A DNA stretch of 64,000 bases from positions 38,535 through 102,534 of the forward strand of contig JADNYJ010000146.1 of the NCBI GenBank assembly GCA_015501075.1, given 5' to 3'. The notes under the pieces are model-generated. The model was not told the origin of the DNA, made no database searches, and worked only from the letters and a program-made list of their open reading frames with translations. Numbering within the stretch: position 1 is the stretch's first letter; each line of letters starts with the position of its first letter. Position numbers and translations under genes: made by a program. The DNA is from Gymnopilus junonius (lineage: Eukaryota > Basidiomycota > Agaricomycetes > Agaricales > Galerinaceae). Shown here in pieces: positions 11,762 through 23,933 of this stretch.

Positions 11762-11882
11762 ATGAATTTCTTGCCCAATACCTTCCTCCTCGGAACTATG
11801 ATAGTCTCTATACTACTTACTAGATCCGTCGCCCAATCAACCCGATTGTACTGTTGGCCCAAAGCTCTCTCAAACTGCCGCT
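11762..11882 (+). CDS. Possible small secreted protein, first exon only
   Basis: A short frame starting MNFLPNTFLLGTMIVSILL and followed by TRSVAQS looks like a signal peptide with a plausible cleavage after VAQ, then a Cys-containing segment (YCW, NCRC). It ends at a good donor (GTAAGT at 11883). Several downstream acceptors are possible and none gives a convincing second exon, so the 3' part is not called. It could be a cysteine-rich effector-like protein, a relic, or chance. Confidence 0.25.
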
Positions 11883-12599
11883 GTAAGTCGAAGCTCCGTC
11901 TTTCAATTCCATTCTCATTTAATTCACTCTAAAATTGTTATGAGTTTTGCTTGGACTGTGCCGATCCCATTTGACCATCGAGTTCAAAGAACAGGAGGGT
12001 CATAATCGCAACTCACATTAGCATTAACGGCCATAAAGGCATCTTATGGGTTCCAAATATTCGCTTGCAGCCATGTCGACGAGTTTCCTAAGATTAACGC
12101 CCAGATGAAATCAAGCGCAGGACATGTGTGCCAAGGAAAATGGGGACTCGATGATAAAAGCCACGAGAAAGAGATTCAGAACCAGATTAAGAAAATCCGT
12201 CGAAGAAGCGTTTTTAATAGGATCCAAGGTGAGATATCCGATACACGTTGGAGACAGTCAGCGAAAAAATCGAGTGCTAACATATCCGATGGTGATAAAC
12301 ATTCAGAGCCCAGGAAGATGAACTAGGAAGCAAAGTGAGTTCGGCGCTCTGGCTTGACTTACTCACATATACAGCTGCCAAGTATCACGATAAGCAAAGT
12401 CGACAAAGAAAGTCACAACTTTGAAGAACGAAGATGGGATTTTGTTGATTCAAAAAGATAACACAAGAATACGCGGAAAACAATCGCCCAGAGACGCAGC
12501 TGGAAGGCAAGGTAGAAAGCAGTCGGGCGGACCAAAAATTCGACACCAAACAACATATGCCGTCCTCTAAACCAAAAGGACATCGGGGATCACCATCCT
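11883..12599. other. No recognised gene
   Basis: Short overlapping plus-strand frames at 12105-12326 are basic and low-complexity and match nothing I know. The stretch leads into the tandem array. Confidence 0.4.
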
Positions 12600-15500
12600 T
12601 CCCAGCTCCCAGACCATGCTCAGAGTCTCACTTGCTTTCGTGCTGCTCGCCCGTTTCGAAGTAGCGCATACTTATGCGGTACACCTCCAACCTCCAACCG
12701 CCCCACCAGTGCAGCACCCACGACACGGAGCGGTAATCCATCACTAGGGACCCTTGCGACTTTCTCGCGTCACGCTGCCAGCTGCCGGAGGTCGATCTCG
12801 AGCATGAATAACGAGCTACGTAGGCTGAGACTGAGAGACCTTGAGTTGGGAACCCACGACCCGAGGCCTAAAGCCTGAGCGCTGAAGATGAACAGATGAA
12901 CGCATAAGGGCTTTAACCGGCAACATCCAAATCCAAGCATGAACGCTTTCCTCTGGACGCTTTTCAAGTCTCATGAACCGACTGGTCGTCTTCTCTCACA
13001 GTCGTCGCACGTACAGGTCCATAATATTGGAATCGAGAGGAAGCGAATGTGATGACCGGGCCACAAGGGCTCCATCTGAGTCTTGCTTGCATGTAAAGCA
13101 GCGGTGGCGGCGGAGACGGAGGCGAGATCAGCAATGCATCTCCAAAGTCTGACTGAGTGAGAGGGCGGGTGCCGGCGAAGAGAGAGGCTGTAGCTTGAGC
13201 TCTGAAATCTGGAGCGAGCAAGACAGCGCTGACGTAAGCCTGATGAAGTTTGATGAGCTCGCCCCTTTCTGACGTTTGAGTGCAGTTGGCTACACAAGTG
13301 ACGACGGTAGGAGTAGACCAGTGCCGAACCACGTTGCTTCCACAACTCGATGACAGCAACATCTTCCATCCCAATCCCCACACCTTTATTTGGTGCTATC
13401 CCATTTCAAGTTGACATCCTTGTCTATGCACTCGCACTCGCACTCGCACTCCTAGAAGGGGCCGAATTTTGAAGACTTGCAAAAAACAACCAAGGTTTTC
13501 GCTAGTGGCGGCATAGCGATGAATTGGCTGGGGTGATGAAAGGAAGTTCGACGAGGAAACATTGGTCAGTAGAAGAAGAATTTGAGGGGCCGCAATGTGA
13601 TGGAGAATACACGACAGCAACTTTGATATCGCTGACAGCTTCTGAACTTCACAAGCTAGGAGACAAGAGGTGTGTGTGGTCGGCACTGCCGGAAGCTGAA
13701 ATATAGAAATGAAGACTGATCCGAATCCTGTACAATAGATGGAGTGGTCGTACCAAGTCAATCCGAGTCGTGAATACCGATCTTCCTCTACCATCTGACT
13801 GACGCCCTCTGTGCTACTGTGTATTTCAAGACGATATGTCTGACCACCACAAGCGATGCTAATGTCACTGACGACTACTGCACGCAGGAGTATTCCACTT
13901 CCACCTCTTTCGAAGTCGTAATTGATATTAATAATGCGGCGGAAGACCGGGACTGGAAGAAACACGGTGGTGGCGAAGGATGCTTGAGCACGAGCAGCAG
14001 CAGCACCGTGGCCAGACAAAGACGGAAGGAAACGATGCAGGAAACTCGGCTCGAGTGAGGGGTGCTGACGTAAGCGTGACCGAGTATTATGGAGCAAAAA
14101 ACTCGGTGGTGCTGTGGTCGAGGACTGCATGGAATTGCAGTCTGCGTAAAAGAACGTGCTGCCACCGCTTGATGACGTCGTCACCCCATCCATGCCACCA
14201 TCTCCACCTTGTCGCACTCCCCCATCCTAATTCCCATATCGCTTCCGTTCACTGGAACTTTGTGCAATCCTCAGTATCGGGTTCTGTGGCACCACGGCAC
14301 ACTGATACGTAGGAGCAGCTGCTGCAGAAGTTTTGACAGAGGGTGTCGATATATTGATGGACGTGGGCGAGGATGAAAGAGAGACTTGGTTTGGGTAAGA
14401 GAGGAACAAGCTGACGTAAGCTCGACGCAATTCAATGGGCTAGGATGACCTGGTCGAAAATTGGCGAACTTGAAGGGAGCGGCGAAGGAAACTGTGGTGG
14501 TAAAAACTGTGGCGGAAATTGCAACAAGAGACCACAGAACCGACTTTCAGCTCTGATGTTTGTGGTCGACCTTCTTCCGGAATAGATAAAACGGCTATTC
14601 TTGAGCTTCTCCTAATTCGTGACTTGTAATAAGAAAAGGTGGCAGTCGCATTTGTAGGAGTAGCAACGGCAGCGACAGCAGAGAGAGAGCGGCATATCAC
14701 CTCGACCTTCAGAGTGAGTCAGAAGCAGCTGGGGGACGGAGGGGGAGGAGCAGAGGCGGCTGACGTAAGCACAGCGGAGGTTAACTGGCACTGAGCGCGT
14801 TGTGGTCGAGAAATTGACCCAAGGAGCGGTGCTGCTAGTGAGTGTGGCGTCACAGCTTGAGAACAAGGTCTCAGGAACGTCCTTCCCATCTCTAATCCGA
14901 ATCCTTTTCCCTGTCGGGTTGAATCATCGGTACCCTTCCCCGTTGACCTCTACCTTTCATTCCTTCTAGTGTGACTAGATCGAGCGCCTTCGTCCTCGGA
15001 GTTGTGAGCCCAGGTATACATGATGCCATTCGCAGTGGATCCAGCCTTACTAAAGTTGAATATTTTGTCGAAATTCAGGCTGACGTTGAGCTACTCTTGA
15101 AAACCACACTTGTGCGTGAAAACGGCTAAGACGCCAGCGAATGTCGGTCGCGTGAGGGTACCTTGAGCTTGAGTACCGCATTGTGATAGACATGACCGAA
15201 TGATGATATCGCTGGAGCCAGCGAAACTTCACGACCGAGCGGAGAGTCCTCGGAACTACAAGTGGCTGGGAGGAAGAGAGATAAGAAGATAAGCACAAAT
15301 TGTAAAAACAAGTGATTTGAACACGTCGTACCTAGCTAATGTGTTCTACACCATCGCATATGCTCCATCCCTACAGGTCACATCTGATCACCTCCAGCGG
15401 CCTACGTCCCGCCCAGAACCCAGAACCACCATCATTATTGATTATTGGCAGCACCACGACACACAGCAGTAACCCATTACCAGCTCCTCCCGCGTCTTCC

Positions 15501-17250
15501 TACATCACGTCCGTAAGGAGGATAAAGAACCTTGGCACGACCCGGTGTGGTCCTTCCTACTTGAAATCGTAATCTGGGAAGGGGCATCGCGGAGAGAACC
15601 ATTTGGACTTTCAGAAGGAGCGGCGGTAGCGGAGATAACGACAGGGGGCTCCGGGCGATCTGCTATGAGAAGGAGAAAAGGGAAACGAAAGGGATGACGA
15701 AGAAACTTGGTCAGAGGGGAAGGCAAGGCAGGAGTGTGCTGACATAATCTTGACAGCACTTGATGAGGGGTCGTCTTTTTGCAACTGGACCGCGAATTGG
15801 TGGTGGAATAAGGACGGCGAGCGGCGCTGTGGGTGGTAAATGTGGTTAACCACATAGCTTGACGGCGTCATCGCCATCATCACCGCCACCGCCAACGTCC
15901 TTGCCTAACGGGCCTGTCCCGTCGTCTTTCCTCAGCTCGGAATTCTTCTCCATCAACCAATTGACCACGTCGTGTCCTTCCACCTAATAAACCCGGAGAC
16001 ATAGAAGAGCTCTGCTTAGAAGAGCTCCATTTCGTCCCACCCCCCATCTCCACCACTAGCCAGCGCAAAGGGGCCAGCCAAGCCAAAGTCGAATACCGCC
16101 AATGCCCAAGGATCACGCTGAACTTTGCACTTCTCCCGCGAGGAAGGGTGGGGAGGCCGCTAGGCTCAATCGGTGCAGTAATAACATCCGTGGATGGATG
16201 GAGGTAATAGAGGTGCGTTGGGGGCGGTGACAGGAGAGGGAGGGAAAGATGCATTGATGCCGAGGGAAAGCCGCCGATTACGCAGGCAGGGTGGTGAATT
16301 TCGGAGGGCAAGCTGATGATAGTTGTGTTAGAGTCAACTACAGCGATAGAGAAGAACAAATTTACCTTTCATCTCGACTCAAAGGTGTGTGATGTGAGTC
16401 ATTGGCGTTGGACTAAACCTGCTGAATCCTAGGAGGGAAAAAATTGATTGGTAAGTAAAAAGGATTCAGGAACGAGTGCAAAGAGGTAAAGATAACAACA
16501 AAATTATGTACATAAACGAACAAACCTCACCTGGAACATCCGTCGCAGCCTCCTATGCCTCCCCAAGGGCCAATCGCAGTAAGCCGTTGCAGTCTTCTTC
16601 CGCTTCACGACCGACGCGCTCCTTGAGTACTCGAATGGCAGCATTAGTAGTCGAGCCAATCCGAATCCGTCCCATAAGGCCTCAAAACGTGTCGGTATTC
16701 CCTCCGCCTTCCACCTGAGCGACTTCTGTACACCTGTCGATCGTACCCTGGCCGTAGCTTGACCGTAGCTAGGACGAACTTTGAACGAACAGTCGGACAC
16801 GACCTTGCTAGGAGGAGGGCTGCGACGAAGGTTGGTGCGATAGGCTGTATGATGGACACAGAAAAGTCGGAGTGGGAAGTCCATTTGGAGGGCGGCACTG
16901 TGCTAGGCGGCCATGATATTATCGTTGAAGAAAAAAAACAGGAAGTGTCGAGTAAAACCCGGTAGAAGCACACTTCAGCTTCAGCGCGACTCGGAGATGC
17001 AGAGGGCGCGGGCAACATCCACTGTCGATAAGTGGTATTGTCTTGGTGACAATAGTCTTTCTTTCGGTACGACCTATAGTACAGTTAGGCATCCGAAAAT
17101 GTGACAAAAGAAATGTACGGACGCAGCTAATGTCAGTGACTTCCCAACCCGCTGCTGCCATCTTCGAAAGATTTGCCGCCTCTAGTCGGTGTCGGCGTGT
17201 AATTCCATCACAATCAAACCAAAATACTTACCGTAATGTCATCCACAGAT
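12600..17250. repeat. Diverged tandem array with a recurring GCTGACGTAAGC core
   Basis: The 12-mer GCTGACGTAAGC occurs exactly at 13228, 14064, 14410 and 14759. Weaker copies lie at about 13636, 15079 and 15738. Spacing of the clean copies is 346 and 349 bp; the other gaps are about 320 to 430 bp or roughly twice a unit. Flanks also align: a gtggtcga block follows the core by 30-60 bp, and a ccatcnccaccncc-like block comes about 110 bp later. Many short open frames cross the region on both strands, and their repeated AYVS tetrapeptides simply translate the core on the minus strand. No single reading frame runs through. Boundaries are approximate. It could be an old satellite, a cluster of decayed small genes, or a regulatory array, since TGACGTAA is an ATF/CREB-type bZIP site. 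Confidence 0.6.
13428..13451. repeat. (GCACTC)n microsatellite, 4 units
   Basis: Four perfect hexamer copies inside the tandem-array region. Translated on the minus strand they give alternating Val-Arg, which inflates a spurious open frame there. Confidence 0.85.
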
Positions 17251-17901
17251 AAGTACATACTTCCCCTCTGCCGCACTGAAACCGAGTTGAGGACTTGATG
17301 TGCTGTTTTCACCGTAGGGATCTTCTGATGGCGGGAGTGGGTAGCTATGTATGTCGGAGGTCCCGAGAAGATAGAAGAAATGGTGCTATGTATAGAGGGT
17401 AATGCGTCGCCTCTTGGATGAATATGGGTGGGGCGGGAGCAAGGCGAAAAGTCGGGATTTCGGACTCAGCAGTGTCGGCTGCATCGGCCATCGGGATCTG
17501 GACTTTACGCTTTCTCCTTCAAAGTCGAGATCTCCTCCATCTTTCTTGCGCGCTTCGTTCTATGTTATATTACTCTGGCTGATAATCTCTAATTGCATCC
17601 TACTTCTATTAATCTCGAAATCTTCCAACATTTTCTTCATGTGTCGGCCTCCTTAGTTCGCCATTTCGTCAGTCTTTTCCTTACATCTTATTGTCTATCA
17701 ATGCATATAGAAATGGGCTTTCTATTTACGATGACAGCCATTGTTCTACGTTTAGGAACCTACCTCTAAATAATTGATTAATATCGATCCATTCGTCCCA
17801 CTTTTCGTACTCCTCCCCTGCTGTCTAATTTCTACACACGAGATCTTAACTGGCAACCATGCTGATAACTTCACCACCAGATCCCCTTCAGCGTCAGCAT
17901 C
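17251..17901. other. Spacer between array and MYND relic
   Basis: No gene recognised. A plus-strand frame at 17402-17656 has a hydrophobic end but no start context or family match. Confidence 0.4.
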
Positions 17902-18893
17902 ATGACCACCCGCAATCCGCTCGACACCATCTCCCGCAACGTCCTCATCTTCCCCTCCAATGAAGACTCACCCCACTTCGCTTCCCATGGAGTTCAGTTC
18001 AGTCAAGAAGGAGCCAATCCGCCCACACGAATACTCCCTCCACCACCCGCTCTCGACCTCCCGCGCCTCCTGAAGTCCTACGGCAAATTTGTCAACGACA
18101 ACCCACATCAACCCCATCGTCGTAACGAACCAGCTCGAGCGGTCCTTGAACGGGGCGGGAGCGTACATTGTCTCCTTCAACATCCATCAAGGTCCAGGCT
18201 CCCCATCAACCCGGTGCGTCGCGCGTGGTCGCAGTCGATCCGAAGCATGCTGGTCCGAATCCGTTTTATAGAGATGTTTTGTTTTGTTTGTGGTGAAGAA
18301 GAAGGATTGGCCGGGGCCGGTGATCAAATATTGGAGGTGCGGATTATAGGATATGGATGGATTGTCCGACAGGGATGTTGGAGATTATCGAGAAGTTTCT
18401 AAAGGATAATGCGGTCAATCAGATGGAGAGGTTGAAATGATTGGGGATGAGAAGGCGGTTATGAAGATCAGGGGTGAGTTGACTGGACGGGATTTTCTTC
18501 AGAGTATCCTATCACTCATTTCTTGATGGAGGAGGCAGCAAAGGATCCGCTGGAGCCCTATACCAATCCTCCTTCATTGTAGAACTCCAAATACCCTCAC
18601 AAAGGTTCACATATCAACCACGTATCAGAAGATAAACTGACATATTTTTACAATGTATTAGACCAAACTGATTGTACCATTGCCAATTTAGAGGAATATC
18701 ATACGTTCTTCTCCTCATTAACATCTGTTCAATCATTAACAGTGAATATCATCCATAGAAAATAAGCAAATTGTGCGTGAAGCAAATAGGGATAACTGTA
18801 CGACACGCGATCAATTGGACCTGAAACTTTGCGCAGGATGTAAAGCAACTAAATACTGCTCTTCAAAATACCAGAAGTGACAATGGCCACGCT
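17902..18893 (+). pseudogene. Broken MYND-type zinc-finger protein gene
   Basis: The pieces lie in order but in different frames. The N-terminus (17902-18110) is MTTRNPLDTISRN and continues to SYGKFVNDNPH. A second frame gives LNGAGAYIVSFNIHQGPGSP, and a third gives VVAVDPKHAGPNPFYRDV. Next comes DNAVNQMERLK near 18400-18437, then LTYFYNVLDQTDCTIANLEE near 18640-18690. At about 18828-18870 there is a MYND-like CAGCKATKYCSSKYQK knuckle, with the last Cys/His ligands lost at a stop. The order matches basidiomycete proteins that carry a C-terminal MYND finger (Cys/His pairs binding two zinc ions, a protein-interaction module). At least four frame breaks and several stops show that it is dead. 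It lies tail-to-tail with the F-box gene. Confidence 0.7.
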
Positions 18894-18950
18894 TACATCT
18901 AATCTAAATCCTATGGTATCGTGTATACTTGTTATATTTATGCACCTCAC

Positions 18951-20654
18951 TTATACTACAATGCACTTTCCACTGTCAACATCCAAATCCAAATCCGAAC
19001 CCGAATCTTCCTCAATCTCTATTCCAATCGATGCGAGAATGATTTCAGCATTCCCAGATCCGCAAATATACTCAACCTTCTCTCCATTTTCCTCCCAGCC
19101 AACCCTTAGTCCAATGTATTCTTCCAGAAACCTCATATCACGTCCTATCTCTCTAAACGCCTCCAAGAACCTCAACTCCTCCAAGTACAGACCCTCTTCC
19201 CGGCGATGGCACATGAACTGGAGCAGTGCGCCTCTATCGCCATTTCCCGGATGATCGCTTGGACGTAGGACTTCAAGAACGGATATTTGCAGGATTTTCA
19301 GTGAGGGAAATAAGGGAGATGAACGGTCCGAAATGTCGAGGAACATTCGGAGGGTATGTTCTTTGGCCAAGTCCAGCTCGACGAGAGAGGAAAGAGACGT
19401 GAAAATGGGTAAATACCTCAATGCAATCTGACGAGATAGGATTGGAAGATCGAGATCTACACAAAGTATGCACGAGAAATCGGCGTTGTGGAATATGAGT
19501 GGGATCCACAAGGACGCTAGCTCAAGTGGGTCGGAGGTGAATTGGCTTGAACTCCTGAGGGCGATAGTTAAATCGGCTTTATCATCCGGGGTATTGGGTG
19601 TCGTGTCTGTTAGACAAACAAAGTGGGACGTGACTGTCAGATCGAATTGGGTCATGAGATAGTGAGTGAGGTATTGCCGTATATAAGGCGATAGAATGCT
19701 ATGAGCATCAGATATAATATCGTGTAAGGCTTTAGGCTCCTTGCCAAGCGTAGCGGACATGTCGAGGATGCACGAGGGGGAAGGACGCATGTGTTTGAGA
19801 AAGTCTAGAATAACGCGGAATGGCGTTTGTGTGACATTCAATTGGTTCAATCGAGGGAGAGTAACAATGGTTAAATTCGACGGAGGACGTTGGGATCGCA
19901 GCCCTGATATACTGAGAAATTCGAGCAGAGGCATAGATCGCAGCGTAGTGATCGCGGATGTGATGGTGACAAAGCATGGTAGTTGAAGTCCACGTAGCTG
20001 GGAGAACCACGGCGAGTCTAGATGGACGGAAAGGTATCCGGCCTGGAAGTACCGGAGTCCAGGAGCACTGTTAGCGAACAACGTCATCGGGGATGAAAGT
20101 GCTTTGTTCTCATCCCAGTCTGAAAAGACGACGGTGCAAGACTGAAGATTGGGTGCAGGGCGCAGAAAAGGTCGCCAAGCAGGGTCGGCACGTGCTTCTT
20201 CCAAGGTTTGGTCGGTAGAAACTTGGAGGCGCTGGAGTCTATCCCAATGAGCATCTAATACCGTGAAGAAAAAAGTTCGTCCTGGCGTGAGTTCAGTGGT
20301 CCCTGAATCCGCGTCTGAATACTCCAGAGTGGCGTGCAGCCAAAGAAGGCAACCGTTACTCCGGCGTAGTACTTCTTCTCTCCAGTCAGAACTTTTTTGA
20401 TTTAATTCATCGATATCGATCAACCGAGCCCATAGGGTGGGAGAGTCCAGTAAGCAAGAACGCCAGCTTTGGCAGACTTGGGAAGTCCACCTGGTTGCTG
20501 TTAACGCGCGAAATGCTGGGTCATCGAAAGCATTTGCATTCCAAGTAAAGATTTCACGTAAAATATCGTGATTGAACTTCGAAATAGGCGGAACAAAGAG
20601 AGTTTTGTCGACTGACACGTCTGGTTTCACGGACAACATTTCTTTATAGAGCAA
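18951..20654 (-). CDS. F-box-like protein with divergent leucine-rich C-terminal part
   Basis: An uninterrupted single-exon frame of 567 residues. Residues about 21-85 form an F-box-like helix bundle: PPISKFNHDILREIFTWNA, then a Trp/Leu-rich segment VCQSWRSCLLDSPTLWARLIDID. Such domains dock Skp1 in SCF ubiquitin ligases. The rest (about 100-520) is a run of irregular leucine-rich strands typical of the very large basidiomycete F-box family, whose targets are mostly unknown. The C-terminal tail is acidic (SGSDLDLDVDSG). Two more F-box/LRR loci, both decayed, lie at 34.7-35.5 and 37.6-39.0 kb, so the family is locally repeated. The start at 20654 is the first Met; a second Met five codons on is equally possible. 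Confidence 0.85.
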   Translation of the reverse strand: MLYKEMLSVKPDVSVDKTLFVPPISKFNHDILREIFTWNANAFDDPAFRALTATRWTSQVCQSWRSCLLDSPTLWARLIDIDELNQKSSDWREEVLRRSNGCLLWLHATLEYSDADSGTTELTPGRTFFFTVLDAHWDRLQRLQVSTDQTLEEARADPAWRPFLRPAPNLQSCTVVFSDWDENKALSSPMTLFANSAPGLRYFQAGYLSVHLDSPWFSQLRGLQLPCFVTITSAITTLRSMPLLEFLSISGLRSQRPPSNLTIVTLPRLNQLNVTQTPFRVILDFLKHMRPSPSCILDMSATLGKEPKALHDIISDAHSILSPYIRQYLTHYLMTQFDLTVTSHFVCLTDTTPNTPDDKADLTIALRSSSQFTSDPLELASLWIPLIFHNADFSCILCVDLDLPILSRQIALRYLPIFTSLSSLVELDLAKEHTLRMFLDISDRSSPLFPSLKILQISVLEVLRPSDHPGNGDRGALLQFMCHRREEGLYLEELRFLEAFREIGRDMRFLEEYIGLRVGWEENGEKVEYICGSGNAEIILASIGIEIEEDSGSDLDLDVDSGKCIVV

Positions 20655-22031
20655 GTTTATTTTTATTCAAGCATGGAATGGATGAAATTCTTACGATAGC
20701 AATGGAAAAAATGCGGTTCTTCGAGGTTGAGACTGAAATACACTTTCGTGACAGCTTGAAGAAATGTCAAATTAGACGGTCGGAGTCGAAACCAAGACCT
20801 CAGACTCAGAGCCGGCCGAGTCTCCCGTAAGCACGTGACCTCATACCTGTCACGCTCGCCTCTGGCTCATTTTTCATCTGTCCTCTCTCCATCTCTGTTC
20901 CTCCTCCTCATGCAATAACGAACTCGGAAATTCTAGAGAACTGGTGAGCGTTCATTATTTGATCTCCATTCATTTGAGTTACTAACCAGAATTACCGACT
21001 TCTAGGGAATGTTTTGCGTAAACTTGTCGCTAGCCTCACTGCCTTCCTCCTTGACGCAACCTCGACTTCTTGGTCCTAGTATACATTTATTCCTTATTGT
21101 ACTAGTACAATACAACACAACGATACTCTAAACCTCAAATTCACTCTTTATTCTGGCTAGGTCTTTACTTGTCCGTACTCTTGGATTCATCATCTGATGC
21201 GTCGTCGACTCAGACATCTAGCAAGTTCGGGGGCTAGAGCCTTGTCAAGTTCCTTGAACGGACAGGTGTATGGAGGGTCTTTATGCGTATTAAGAAGTAC
21301 GTGAGTGCCCCACATTGTTGTGTTTTTCCTATAGCGTTGATATGGTGGCTGTCTGTATATTGACTAGGTTGCTCTCATTGCGATTCGGCCGTCCAATGTG
21401 TCATCCACACCTCTCCGCATGTGACTCTTCAGCGACACTTCAGCACCACTTGGCCCTCCTGTCCGTCCTCCATATCCTACGTTCTCGCAAGATCCTTGTT
21501 CTTGAGGATATTGACGCCTTGAATGCAGCAGTTTAACCAGCTGGTGATTCCTAGAGTTTGATAACACAATTTGCTGAATTGTCACGTCCTACTTTACTGG
21601 AATCGTTATACGCATTGCAGAGCCTATGAGTATTCTTACCTTTACTTTACTTTCTCCGTACTGGTGTACTAACCTGTAGGTTGTCTGCAGTACAGTTACA
21701 CCTCACAGAGTCACAATGAACGTCTTTCGCCTTGAACAATTTTTTTTCTCCGTATGGACCTCATGCTCGAAGGGCAGGCCCATTCTCGAGGCCCATTCTG
21801 TCTTTCACAGAGCTTGCTGGAGTTGATTCGTCCTACTGTGACCCGGGACAAAGGACTGATGTACCCGTGCTACGCAATCCTGTAGTGTGTGGGTGGATCT
21901 TAAAGTTACTCTGGCAGGAAGGTAGACCACAAAACCAGTTACTTGTCATTGAATTATCCGTTCATTCTATCCACCTCTTTTAACAGAATGTGATAACCGA
22001 AAAATGTATCCGACAAATATATCCAACTTAT
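20655..22031. other. Intergenic
   Basis: 1.4 kb upstream of the F-box gene and downstream of the BTB gene. Short frames only; no repeat, RNA gene or domain recognised. Confidence 0.5.
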
Positions 22032-23933
22032 TTATGACTCCCAACTCCTTGTTGGCGTACCTGTAGAATGACCGTACGGAGCCATGCGTCTGTAATATAT
22101 CCCGTAATCCGTAGATTTAGTACGCGATGAGGCAGACGAGTACTGAGGACTATCTGCAGAATCAGGATTGGTGGTGTACGAGTTTGAAGCCACTTTGGAT
22201 ATCAACGCATGGTGTAAACTAGGTCGGGCGAAATGTGTCGGAGACGCAACTCGACTTTGAGTATCTTTTTTCTCTGCCATGAAATTTTCTTGTGATGTGC
22301 TTCCATGGGACGAGGCTGGCGAGTCCTGCGTGATTTTTTTCTGTAATTGATTTTGTAAACGGCTGATTCGACTTTTGATGGCCACGTCTAATTTTCCTTG
22401 TTGCGTATGACTATTTAATTCGTAAAGAAGGGACTGCACAAAAATTGAGTTCCGTTTAGATGTGTATTCATCATCATTTAATATAGAACTAACCTGATAT
22501 GCGAACAGGGCTTGCTTTTCGGTGGCAGTTCTTGATACCGACGCGATGATCCATTCTAAATGGACCAGTTTTACGTCTTGGTCACTATGGGTGATAATAT
22601 TTTCCCAAGCCACAGATTCGAAACAATTGTGAACATTGTTACAAATAACCCAGTCAATCGACTCCCGAGCAGATATTGTCAGTTGCATTATCGAGGCGTG
22701 CCACTGTTCTGAAGATGCCTCCAATTTGAGCAGCGCGCTCTCGGCGGCAAATAGCAGTGGAAATGCATTAGACGGGACGATCATCTTCTGAAAACCGGTG
22801 AGTACGGAATTTCTAATATCGGAAGGTAGAGCAGCAAATTCTGCAGTACACCACCCTTCTCCGAATAAAGCGATTAGGGCTCGACGTGCTCCACGCTCGA
22901 GGATGTCATTCTTGATGTCGTTTTCCAGTGCAAATTGGAGGGTGAGAGGAACCAGATGCGTACATCTCCGGCAGCAGCATCCGGATCTGACCATCGTGCT
23001 CAACGTTCCACCCCCTATCTCTTCATAATCGTCTTGAGAGAGCGTCGCGTGGAACAGGCCATGCAGCTTTTCAACTGTTATCTCTGCTAATATCAATTCT
23101 TGCAGATATGGGAGCATGACGTACTCTGCACCTCGATAGATCGCAAACGCAGTTGGGAGATCGTAATCTCGAAGAGTGAATTTGGTTGTGCCAGTGTAGA
23201 TGTACCCTAAGATGAAGTGGAGTGAGGTACGATTGAAGAGTGGGAATGGCAAAGTAACGCTCCGAACGTCTTTCGAAAGGGCGTCTTGGAAGAAGGGTGA
23301 ACGAGCAGCAAGGATACAGCGGTGGCAAGATATCTCGCTGAGAAGTCTTTGGTTGGAGTTATCACCCGAATCGCTGTCGGAGATCATGATTTGCATGTCA
23401 GTATGTTGAGGATTCGTCCACATGAAGATGATCTCTTTGCGCAGGTTTTCGATATGCGCTTCAGAAGGATGATCATGATCAGAATGGGTTGGTGTATCTT
23501 CTAAATCGGTGCTGACTGAATAAATTTCACGTATTTCACGGATGAGAGTGGTGTAGCTGGCCGATATTTTTACATGGGAAAGATTTGAAGTCGGATGCGA
23601 TTGAGACCTTCGGCTTGAGCCAACTCCACTGGCTGATAAATTCAGTAGGAGTTCAGAATTAAGCCCGGGTTCTGCGAGAGCCCTGGCATAAAGGATTGCT
23701 GACCAAGTGTACAATTGTCAGAATAGTTACTAGCCTAGTAGGACAGACAGCATTGACGCACAAGTATGTCCTCATATCATTTCCTGCGAGCCTTCTATTT
23801 CCCAAACGATATCAGGAAAGAAGTTTTGCGCATTCACAAAGATTGCTATCAGATCTTCCTTCCATTGCAGAACAGCGCTTTCTGTCGCTGAAGTTAACCA
23901 TGGTCTTAGAGCTTCTTGAGCGGCTTGAGCCAT
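22032..23933 (-). CDS. BTB/POZ-domain protein with one in-frame TGA
   Basis: Two exons, 23933-23762 and 23698-22032, join in phase across a 63-nt intron (a second probable 57-nt phase-neutral intron lies near 22440-22495). The N-terminus is MAQAAQEALRPWL. A first partial BTB-like module (FPDIVWEIEG, then ILYARAL) precedes a full BTB domain (about residues 150-270): TDMQIMISDSD, LLSEISCHRCILAARSPFFQDAL, FILGYIYTG, LPYLQELIL. BTB domains mediate dimerisation and often act as cullin-3 adaptors. A helical C-terminal region and a Ser-rich tail follow. The codon at 23774-23772 is TGA. It sits between EMI and GHT, where I recall a Trp in relatives. Everything else is open, so this is a recent nonsense change, an error, or a gene starting downstream of the stop. 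Confidence 0.8.

Noticed and set aside
12964..14217. Long minus-strand open frames (139 and 273 codons) that look like a protein gene
   Set aside because: They cross the tandem array, are low-complexity, have no start or splice support, and their shared AYVS comes from the DNA repeat core.
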